From contig NC_064042.1 of the NCBI RefSeq assembly GCF_932526225.1, positions 2,959,001 through 3,023,000 of the forward strand: DNA of 64,000 nucleotides, in the 5' to 3' direction. Below are positions 30,687 through 41,100 of this stretch, piece by piece (within the stretch, counting starts at the first letter, position 1; each line of letters starts with the position of its first letter). This DNA is from Nematostella vectensis (lineage: Eukaryota > Cnidaria > Anthozoa > Actiniaria > Edwardsiidae). Under the pieces are notes generated by a model. It had not been told where the DNA came from, made no database searches, and worked only from the letters and a program-made list of their open reading frames with translations. The position numbers and the translations under genes are program-made.

Positions 30687-33078
30687 TTATGAGAATTGAT
30701 GGCTTGCTATCAAAGATTTGACTTGCTTGAGGCAAGGGCAAAAGTGCTCATTTGATGAACATATAACATCCAACCTAGAAAAAAAGAATAACTATAATTT
30801 AGAGTAATAATTGGTAACTAATGACAAAGAGTAATGTATATGGTGCACATTTTATTAACAGTGGCTCTAATATCTAATTCAGGAGGTTGTCATTTCCCTC
30901 AATTTCAGCTGGACCTTTGCAAATTTATAAACTTGTGGAACTACAGGTTAAATAGCTGCTGTAATTTTTTAGCATCTTTGTTTTCTTTTGTGCTGGCTTG
31001 ACTACTACACTTTGACTACTCTATCAGGAAGATCATAAATAATTTGTTTTATTCCAAGATCCAGGGTGTTCTCACTGATATGTAGATAAAATTAGTCTCA
31101 AACAAAGAACCCACTGCATTTAGTGTCTCAGTCCTCCCGACCAGCAGGTTTAAGTTAAGAAGTTCAAATCTGAAAAATCAACCATGGTTAGTTGTGTAAA
31201 GAATCCACATCTCACCTTTGCTGATATTCATTTAGTTCCTCTAAAGTGAATTCGCCTTTTGTTAAGGCAGTTTTACACTGTAGGGCCAGCATCTTGAAGC
31301 TGTTGTTTTTACTGCAGTTATGAGCCGGGCTTTCCCACACAGGCAGATCATCTACATAAGAGCACGCCATGAAGACATATTCAACCACAGCCTTCCATAA
31401 CTTTGATGACAGAAGGCTTTTGCCCTGGTCGATGCATTCTTTCTGTTGACCAAAAGATTATCCAGTTAATTGTGTTGTAACTTCAAACATTTTGAGGAAA
31501 ATGTACGAGTTTAACTGGAAGTTTTGCATTTGGCTTAAACCTCTTGAACTTACATTCACTTTATGTTAATAAAATTTCCACCAGGTATATGCACATTTAA
31601 GAGGATTGGCGTGGGGTAGGAAGTCGTATATGGTATAGTCAGAACCGAATGATTCAAACCAGCCTGCTAGATCATGCTAGCTTTGAGCTCACTAGGTCCC
31701 ATATTAAGGATACCAACTTGATGTGAAAACATTGTTGGTCAATAAATTAGATGTGAGGCAATCCCATAACTAGAGCTCCTCAGCTAACTTGAACTGATTT
31801 TCACCTCTTGAGGGTTGAAGTTAATAGGGTTCATAGTAGAGGCACAGAGTTCAGATAAGTATTTTATTGAAAACCACATTGAATGAGCAAGGGTCATAAT
31901 AAAAATTTCCTAAATCCTTGACACTCAAGGAAATCTTGGTGAAATGGTATAAAGTTACATGGCTAATTTCATAAACTCGCTTATCACTTAAACAGACCCA
32001 CATTAACAAAAGGTTTGTGCAATACATAGCATTGCAATCACAGAAATTAGCATTTATCCGAATGCAAGTTAGCAAGTTAATGAGCCTTATGTGGCAATCA
32101 CTCCAAAACAAAGACACCAGCAAACTCGAATTTTGATTATTTAAATAACATCATAATTTCTCAATCTCGCAAAGCTAACCCTTAAAAATCACACGATTTC
32201 TGTATGGTTAATCACTTGAGCTGTGCGTTTCTTATTTTGCATGGAATTTATTTATAAATACCTTGAAAGCTAGGATCTGAGAGTTGACACGTCGAAAGCT
32301 GAAGGCGTCTCTTGACGAACAAACGCTTCGAGTTCTCCTCGGGAAAGCTTTGAAAATATTCCTCTTCAAGATTCGCAGCCTTTCCTCCATTTCTCTGAGG
32401 TCAGGTTCTGGCAGAATATTCTCGAATTCCTGCACAAAATACAAATATTTGAGATAATCCGGGCCTGCAAAAACTCAAAGGTTTCAGCATGATCACGTAA
32501 CACAAAGGAAAGGACATCTTCCGAGTCGAATGCATGATCGAGGTGTTTCACTACACTAACTTAATTTCTTTCAAGCAATTTTTATCTTTTAAAGTACTAA
32601 CCTGAGAAAGTTCAGGGTGTCTCTCAGATATAAAGCCGCTAATCAATTCGACTAACTGCTGTTTTGAGAGATTCTGGAGTGTATCTTGGAGCGTGTTTTC
32701 CGAGGTCTCAGTGACATCGAGTCGGAGCTTTTTTCTTGGTCTGCACGACTCGAGCGAAAAGCTAGAAAATCTGGATCGTTTTCCTTCTTCGCTTGCCGTC
32801 GTAGGGGTGAATAATACCAATGGCATAGATATTAGCTCCGGTGTGAATGATAATCTCGAAGTTCTACCATCTTCTTCAACAATTCGTTCGCTATTTGAGG
32901 CAAAGTTTTGCCCTCTAAGATCAAGCCCAGGGGGGCTCGTGTTTCGCCTTCGAGTGGAGCGCAAACTTCGAGACACCGGTGTGCTAAAATCCACAAATAT
33001 ATCATCATCAGAGGAGTTTGAGCGTCTTGGACACCGAGTGCTAGGACTTCGGTTCGTTATGTCTTTCATTGCTGACAT
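30687..33078 (-). CDS. Cut8/STS1-family nuclear proteasome tether
   Basis: Exons: 33078-32602, 32429-32262, 31442-31216 and, tentatively, 30774-30687. The N-terminal 140 residues are Ser/Arg-rich and probably disordered. Then comes the family core: LQNLSKQQLVELISGFISE, HPELSQEFENILPEPDL, LKRNIFKAFP, SSRDAFSFRRV and, in exon 3, YVDDLPVWESPAHN with FKMLALQCKTAL. This matches the fungal Cut8/STS1 pattern (LPRP.., LREYEETFQASFPFG, SSDYAYNRV, LPDWDNYQNN). Cut8/STS1 proteins anchor the 26S proteasome at the nuclear envelope; the same role here is inferred. Exon 3 either stops at TGA 31214-31212 or uses the overlapping donor AAAG/GTGAGA to join the last exon, whose acceptor has a strong T-rich tract; with it the protein is 319 aa. 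Confidence 0.8.
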
Positions 33079-33765
33079 TTCTGGGGAAACTTGAGGGTTC
33101 TATGGAGAGAAAAGCTCCTTTCCGCTCTACAACTAGACACTTTCTTTGTGAATGAAAGGTCGTTGTTATTCCCCGCCAAATGAATTTTAGCGCCAAGCAA
33201 TGCTCGACGCTGATTGGCTAATCACCGACCTCGGCCCTGTGTCGAGGAAAACGGAAGTGCATACGAAGAACCGATTTCCGGAGGAGTATGCTTTCTGTAA
33301 GTACCGAATTTGGCGGGAAAGTACACTGGTGCTAAAATCTGTACCAAATCCTATTTTAATGATGCTTTTTGCAACGGAAAAGCAAACAATAGGGCAAGGC
33401 TCCCAAATGGTATTTTACTCTAATTTTCTTTTAAAAATAAATTTTGACATGAGCTTTTACGGCTCTCACGGAGCGATGCATGCAAATCGATTTTTTGATC
33501 GATATTCTAAATCGATTAAAACTATTAAAACTGTTCAATTTTAACATATTCAAAGCTATGCCTTTAAATCATAAAAGTCTTGAAATTCTCGAAGTTAATC
33601 CTTTCTATAAAAATAAATGAATATATAAATCGTATCAAAGCTGGGGGCCCTGTGGAATAACGAAAGTAAGCGCGCGCTCTTGCCGTTCACGCAAAATCAT
33701 AACAAAGTTCGCACGAATACACGCAGTCGAACAGTCAGGCGATAAATTCATTCACAAAGGAGATC
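33079..33765. promoter_or_regulatory. Shared head-to-head promoter region
   Basis: The 687 bp between the start codons of the Cut8-like gene (-) and the repeat protein gene (+) must hold both promoters. No clear TATA box at either end; the outer parts are relatively GC-rich ('gcgcgcgctcttgccgttca' near 33670). Short frames such as 33200-33544 have no support. Confidence 0.55.
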
Positions 33766-36700
33766 ATGAAGAGCGTTTCAGGGAGAAAATTAGGTAAGGA
33801 AATTGCGCATATGCACACAACGGGCTTCTCCGCTGAATTTCTCGTTGTTTTTCTTGTTTTGCGGTTGATACTTTTGGGTATTACAATACCGTTAGCATTG
33901 TTCTATCAACCTCTCACTCCAAGGTTTTACAAATATTGTTCACCACAGCCCCCAAGTCGCTGGCGCCCAAGCCTGTGGCATCGAGGCCGAACCCCGTGCC
34001 TTCACCGAGCGACGCTGGTATGTGTTGTCTAGTGCGAGGATTACGCGCATAAGGAACTTCGAAAAAAAAACTCATTTGAACTGCTATTTCCATAAGCTAG
34101 GGATCTTCATCTAGATACTTGAGGTCTTAGGTGTTTGGATTTATTTTTTTTTTTTTTTTGGGGGGGGGGGGGGTCAAGATTTCTAGGGAAATTAGAAATG
34201 GCAGTCGGGAAGAGAGGTACTGGACCAAAATCTAGCGAGGTGATAGTTAAATAGCTTATTTTGGACCGGTAAATGGTGGCCGCGGCCACAAGATGCGCTC
34301 GCTAATAGAGGTTTAATATATTGTTTTTGAGTAACCAATAATTTGATGCCTTGAGAAGTGGCCGCTTGATAGAGCTACAATAAGAGATCACGTGACTTTT
34401 CTGGGTGGCAAGTTTAAAACAAAATAATAAAAAAAAAAAACAGAAATGACTGCGCCCTTCACACCAGAGAACGACGAAAAAATTAAATCTTTAAATGAAA
34501 CTAAACCTTTTCTGAAAAAAAGACTTGGCTTTTTTCGTGAGCGCTGAATAAGTTGCTCTTTTTTTTGCTGATATTTTGCCGCCAAAAAGCCTGAGCGCGC
34601 GCTAGTTCGCCACCCAGTCACGTGATCTCTTAGCAGAAGTTTCTATTGTGTTTCAGATCAGAGAAGACTGCGCAAACTCAAAGTGTTCCTTAAAAGCGTC
34701 TCCTACAACGGTAGCGAGGGAATGAAATTCGAGACTCTTAACGACCTCTACTGCGACCACCTGTTGATCGACCGACCTCCCTGTACCGACCTCCCCTCCC
34801 TCCCCGAGTTCAAGTGCAACCCGACACCTTTTGTCGTCGCTAGCTGCTTCAACCGGACTCAGGTGAGGATGATGGGGGCATTCTTACGCCTGAAAAGTGT
34901 TTTTAGCGTTACTCAGGAAAGCTCAAAAGCAGTTCAAATTATGAGGAATTAACAACCTTTGCCGGTGCGTAGACAGGCTAGTAATGAAAATAGTGTAGTA
35001 ATCAACATATCATCATCATCATCACCATCATTATACATCATCATCACCATCACCATCATTATACACGTAGTGTTTTGGGTCCTGTGCAGTGATTGTCTTG
35101 TTCTGATGAAGGCAGCATTGCTGAAACTTCGAAAAAATAGAACCCAGTGATTCAAGAAATTCTTGTATATAAATAACCATCATTATACACCATCATCACT
35201 ACAATCATTATCAACCATCATCCTTGCTAATACCATAATCACTGTCGCAGTCATTCAACTTTCTCATAATTATCCACACCACCATCAAAAGATTCATCAT
35301 CATCATTATCTTTTTCACCAGGTTACAAAGAGCGCAAGAAACTCAAGAAGAGCCCCGTACCCAAGGAACACACACCGACGGCCCCCGGCCTCGAGAAAAC
35401 AGACCTCCTCAGCCAACCAGAATACCACGCCCACTAAATCTACCAATATCGTACTTCGTCCACATCCGGGCCATGCAGAAGGTGTTAGGCCTAGGCCCTT
35501 AGAGCTCACATGTACACAGGGATCCCATCAAAAATCGAAGGTCACATGTACACAGGGATCCTACAATAAATCCACGGATAGCAACGAGGCTCTTGGTAGG
35601 AAAGTTTGTTTAACCACAGAATTCTCAAGTAAAGATATCACTATGATAAAACCCAAACTTCCCGTTGACGTAGCACCTGCGAAGGTCTCATCCAAACCGC
35701 AGCCGGTAGACGAGGTCAGGGACGCGAGAAATGCTCGCGAAAGGGACGCGGCATCTAATACAGCTAGCCACAGAGAGAAAACAATAACTGATGAGTCTGG
35801 GGCATCCAGATCTCCACTTGCGACCCGTGATGAGAGCACGTCCAGACCGCGAGAAGAGGACGCGGTAAAGCACAGTGCGACCGTGATCGAGGACGCGGTA
35901 AAGCACAGTTCGACCGTGATCGAGGACGCGGTGAAGCACAGTGCGACCGTGATCGAGGACGCGGTAAAGCACAGTGCGACCGTGGTCGGGGACGCGGTAA
36001 AGCGCAGTGCGACCGTGATTGAGAGACCCCCAAAAGGAAAGACAAGCAATCCGCTAGTAAATAAAACATGTGAGCAACACGAGGCCAAACTGCAGGATGT
36101 AAAGGCAACTGAAGAAAAAATGATTGAATCGAAAAACATCGGAGCGACATGCAATAGCGAAGAAATGAGCAAAGCTAACAAGTCTCCCGCGTGTGATTCG
36201 AGTGAAAAAGACGAACAGGAACTAAATGTTGCAACACGACAGGACAAAGCAATCAGAGCACAAGGTAATGGCGAATATTCCAAAGAAACTGAGCTACAAA
36301 ACGCAAGTGCTCGTCGTGTAAACGGACCAACTGAGTCAGAGAAATCACGTGCAGATCATGTGAGCAAACCAGCTGAGGCAGAGAAATCACGTGCAGATCA
36401 TGTGAGCAAACCAGCTGAGGCAGAGACATCACGTGCAGATCATGTTAGCAAACCAGTTGAGGCAGAAAAATCACGTGCAGATCATGTGAGCAAACCAGCT
36501 GAGGCAGAGAAATCACGTGCAGATCATGTTAGCAAACCAGCTGAGGCAGAAAAATCACGTGCAGATCATGTGAGTAAACCAGCTGAGGCAGAGAAATCAC
36601 GTGCAGATCATGTGAGCAAACCAGATGAGGCAGAGAAATCACGTGCAGATCATGTGAGCAAACCAGCTGAACCAAAAAAATCACGTGCAGATCATGTTAG

Positions 36701-37652
36701 CAAATCAGCTGAGGCAGAAAAATCATGTGCTGATCATTTGAGCAAACCAGCTGAGCCAGAAAAGTCACGTGCTAGTCAAGCAAAAACTCCCCCTAAGTCA
36801 GAAAGGACTGGTGATGATTATGTGAACATCAGGTCTAAGCCAAAGATGGCGATTGCTCAACATGTGGACAAACTTGATGCAAATCTTATGTGTTCACTAA
36901 CAAATACTTCTAGTCCCGAAACGAGGCAACAGAATGCTGACAAAATAACAAACCAATCAAAAGCGGACAATAAGCGCAGCAAAATTGAGAAACTATCAGA
37001 CAAGATCAATCCGGGTGGTACTGCCTCGGCGGTACGATATTCGGGAGGTACTGATCAGAGCACAGAGGTTCGACTTTGCCAATCGAGAATCGCGCAAGAT
37101 GCACAGAGATCTTCATTTTCTCGTGGACCGAGTGAAAGGGACGCAGTTAACGCTGTTAAAAGCGGAAATGAGACAGAACATTCGAGTATCACTCTCACTC
37201 GCGATGGACATGAGGATGAAACGTGTGGGGTGGTTATTGGTGGGCCTGTCCCACTTACCAGGGGCGTGGCAGAAGGGCGTGGTCATGACAAGAAATGGGT
37301 GAAAGGAGAGGGAAGATGTGTTGCGGAGTCCAACGAGGGGAGCGGTCATGCGAGCGAACACGAGAAAGCAAGTTCACTCAGCCAGGAGAAAGGAAGAACT
37401 AAGAAGACAGGAAGAGAGAAATCAGAAAGAGTTGAAACAAATCCTGAAGAAACAAGAAGGGGAGAGAGAAGTAGAAAAGGCACAGATAAAGGAGTAAAAA
37501 ACAAATCTGATAAGGCTGGGGAAGGACAAGACAAACCGACAGACGCTGTAAGGGGAGAGTCTAGGGACCCCCCGCGAAGAGTGACAAGGTCACGTGCTAC
37601 AAGGAACGTGGGGGGTCGCGTCACTAAGATCCGTCCACGGAGGAGACGATGA
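33766..37652 (+). CDS. Unrecognised basic protein with 14-residue tandem repeats
   Basis: Four exons: 33766-33793, 33949-34017, 34657-34862 and 35322-37652, phases 1, 1, 0, all with GT/AG; predicted 877 aa. Exon 3 is the only globular-looking part: LRKLKVFLKSVSYNG, KFETLNDLYCDHLLIDRP, FVVASCFNRTQ. I do not recognise this domain. The large last exon is charged and low in hydrophobic residues. It has about five copies of an 11-residue EDAVKHSATVI unit (35858-36025), about eleven copies of a 14-residue SRADHVSKPAEAEK unit (36330-36790), and a strongly basic end (VTRSRATR, RPRRRR). A nuclear, DNA- or RNA-associated scaffold is possible but is inference. The Met at 35163 upstream in the same frame is intronic. 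Confidence 0.7.
34381..34632. mobile_element. MITE with TAAGAGATCACGTGACT termini
   Basis: The left end 'taagagatcacgtgact' plus 'tgggtggc' is mirrored at the right by 'gccacccagtcacgtgatc' plus 'tctta'. It sits in intron 2 of the repeat protein gene, ending 25 bp before the exon 3 acceptor. No transposase. Confidence 0.85.
34995..35320. repeat. (ATC)n microsatellite flanking a hammerhead-like core
   Basis: Two ATC/ACC-rich runs (about 35008-35066 and 35177-35310) in intron 3 of the repeat protein gene. Between them, 35103-35126 reads CTGATGA, a short stem and GAAA, the arrangement of a hammerhead core; see findings. Confidence 0.7.
36330..36790 (+). repeat. 42-bp coding tandem repeat
   Basis: Eleven or so in-frame 42-bp units, each encoding a variant of SRADHVSKPAEAEK. 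Most units contain 'tcacgtgcagatcatgt'. Unit-to-unit differences are few, indicating recent expansion or homogenisation. Confidence 0.95.
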
Positions 37653-37895
37653 CGTAACCTCTATTCAACGGGCACCCTTGAGACCGAAAGAAGTAAAAGT
37701 ATCGGTTATATACAGGGTCTCAAGTCTAAGAGAATTTTGTTTTCTCTGCGCTCAAACGAAACAGTTTTCAATCGTTTTGCTTACAATTTTCAATCCCCAC
37801 TATATTTTATTTTATTTTTGCCTTTTGCGCAATTAAGGGATAGTTATATATATAAAAAAAGAACAGGCCTTAAGTTAACCGTGTTATATTTCTCA

Positions 37896-37901
37896 AATAA
37901 A
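37896..37901 (+). terminator. Poly(A) signal of the repeat protein gene
   Basis: AATAAA about 245 bp after the TGA at 37652. Confidence 0.5.
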
Positions 37902-38126
37902 TATTCTATATTTCTACACTCAATCCACAGCTTTAATTGAAGTTTAGTAAGTAAAAATGGTAGCAAAACAGTGTTCTTCAATCAGAATCCCCTAGTGTAC
38001 ATACGTGTACATACGACTCACAAGTCACACGCTAGGTACCAGACCCCTAGTTTACATACGTACATACGACTCACGATAAACACGTTACGCCTCAGTCTTT
38101 TCTCCAAGGCTAGTTAGTGCGCATGC

Positions 38127-41100
38127 CTAAGGAGAAGAGTGCTGACCAGTACCCTGGAAGTCCGGCAGCCAGGCTTTGACTCTGTTTCTCATTTCCAGTT
38201 TCCTCGCCTCCCGCTTGCGCTCCTCTTGAGCCATGGGGATCAGTTTCTTCCAGTAAGTGAAGGCGAGCTTTTGAAGGCGGCTGAAATATGAAAAATATTA
38301 TATTCCTAAATACCCGTTGTCCCTGTTATAAGGGACCTCACGAAACGACGACGGCGACGGCTAGGAGAACGTGATCATAAAAAAAATGTATTTTTACTTT
38401 TTTATACTATGCAATTCTTATAGAGACCTTACACAAAAAAAACAACAGCGGCGGCAGAAAACAACAGAAAACTCAAGATACGATAGACGTGAAATGCACT
38501 CTGATTCATTTTAGCCAGGCGTCTAGCGAGGACGGCGGCGTAAATCAAAACCTCTTTGTATAATTTATACCACGGGAAATAAACTCCTTTCTGTTTATCA
38601 GACACGGCTCAAGTAAACAAAAAGATTTTACGATGTGTTGCTCACAGTATCTTTTAGATTTTATTAGAATTTTAGACTTGTCGCATTCGCATTTTTAGTA
38701 AAACCGCGAGAGTGCCATCAGCGGATACTCACACCAAGTCATGCTCGTGCGCACGTCGCTCTTTCTCCCAGTAGAGAATCTGCTCGTCTGTCACCCAGCA
38801 CTGCCACAGACGGAAATACTTGCGCAGACGTGCAGCCGAGCAGTAATCCTCAGCCACAACCTCTAGACGGACCATGTGCTGGCCGTACTAGAAATGATTG
38901 TGTAAAATTAGTACAGTGGAACCTCCGTTAAGCAAACAACCTCGGAGCCGAATGGGTCCGCTTAATGGAGGGTTTACTTATAGAGTTTGAATGAAAAATG
39001 GTCAGGACTTTCGAGATTGTCCGTTATACAGGGTGTCTAGTTGATGTGGTTTGGTGTGGTAAGATTGAGTAATACCAGCCAATGAAGTCCGCAGAGTCCA
39101 CCCGCAAACTCCGCTGGGTATCCGAGCGCCCGCAAAGACTGCTGGGAATCCGATCAGCCGCAAAGACCGCTGGGTCTCCCAGCAAGCATAAATAACTCTA
39201 ACCTTTCTCCAAGAACGCCAGCTTCGCCGAAGAAGAATCCGTCTGAACAACTGGTCAGCGGCTTCCTGTTGACGTCGGCTGTTTTCCCGCGCAAACTGCA
39301 GCCACGGGTAAAAGCACGTGATGACAAGCGCCTGGGCGTGATGCTCGATGGCTGACGAGAGATTCTGATGTGCCATGGCAACCAGCTGTCTCCATGGTGA
39401 CAGACCGTACTTCATTAGCAACGTGCGACAGTAATGCTGCTCTGCTTTTACGTTCAGCTGTCGTATTTCTTCCAGTCGCCGCTGTTTTTCGAGCTCTCGC
39501 TGAGAATAATAAAAGTTCCATGGGCTGATTAGCATTTTTGTAGGTGGGGATAGTCCCAATGACAATGAGTAAAAAATGTACGCCAAATGCTTGCTGCATT
39601 ATCTAATGCTCTGCCAGGGACTTCAAGTCCTTGATTTTTTGGGCGGAATTTAATTGGGAAGTTTAAAAATTGCATCAATTAGAGATGGAAAGCGACATGC
39701 AACCCAAGAAAGGAAATTCGGCATTTTTGCATAGAAACTTTCCCTACATAATTTGTACTTAGACAGTGCGCAAAGTAAATCTTAAAATCAGTCGGGGATC
39801 AAGGAGTCCAGTCTTTCTCTAGAACACTGTCGTCGTCCATGTCACGTGAATTGAATCTCGTTCCAGGCTAATGAAGTCGTCCCACCTCGCGCGCTAATCT
39901 CCTCTCCTCGCGTTTCTTCTTCAGTATCTCTTGTTTTTCTTTTTCTACTTCTGCTTCCTTCCGGGCTTGTTCCTCTTTTAATTTCGCCTGAAACAGCAAA
40001 CAAAGAATTGGATGACTAACAGCACTTTTTGGTATTTGACATAATACAATGATAATTGATAAAATAATAAAAATAATAATACATTGCTGGCATTACTTTG
40101 TATTCACCACGGGCAACAGGATAGTTTAGTGGTGCTTACGTTTTGTCTTAGTTATTGTGACTTTTGCAAGTCTAAGCATATGGCTTATTTTTTAGGGAAC
40201 GTAACTTTTGCATTCTCGAAAGCCCAGCATGTTTTGCTGTCGCTTCCTTCCGCGGATAAAGAAAGCGTTTCCCTCTCGGGCGTGAGGATTCTGAGGCTCT
40301 TCAAGCTCTTCGAGTAAGCGCTACAATTATACGCGTCTGTTGGACCCTTGCTTGATTAACATCTAGCACGACACCCTGACTATCAAGCTTTTATAGCTCA
40401 AACAATTGTAACCCTTGACTCAGGAGTTATTAAATAGCAGCTATCCACTAAACTATCCTAACGCCCGAGCACAGGCGTCAATCGTGTCCTATCGAGGAAA
40501 AAAGATGAACACGTTCTCACCAGTTTCTCTTCTTCGAGCTTTCGTTTCCTTTTTTCAATGAGTGCTTTACGAGCCTCGCGTTCTTTGGCCCTTGCTTCCA
40601 TTGCTTGAAAAAAAAAAACAGCAAATAAATGAAATAAATCATCATCATCATCATCATCATCATCACCATCACCATCACCATCACCACCATCGTCATCGTC
40701 ATCGTCATTATCATTATCATCGTCACCATTATCAGCATCGTTATTATCATTATCATCGTCATCATCATCATAATCATCATCATCATCATCATTATCATTT
40801 TCGTCACCACCATCATAATTGTGTAGAGCTTAAGAAAACACGTTTATGAATGACGGACGCCAATCGGAAGTTCAACACTTTCATTCTTTGCAAAGTATTG
40901 CTCCAACTCAATATAAAGTATACGTATCTGCTCTATCACGAGGGTTTGCATATGAAAACTGCCAATGCTGCGGTAGGGTTAAAAACAAAAATACTATACT
41001 TTCCGTACCGTGCATTGACCAGATAAGCAGTATCGCGTCTCTTACAAAAATCAGAAACATAATTTATGGATGTTTACAACGTAAATGAGCTCACCAAGCA

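Noticed and set aside
35163-35321. Start of the 829-codon frame at the Met at 35163
   Set aside because: This stretch is ATC microsatellite upstream of a good acceptor at 35321; exons at 33766, 33949 and 34657 join in phase to 35322 instead.
35561-36283. 240-codon frame on the - strand
   Set aside because: Antisense shadow of the repeat protein's large exon.
40517-40849. Met-rich (-) and His-rich (+) frames
   Set aside because: Encoded by an (ATC)n microsatellite in a CCDC191 intron.
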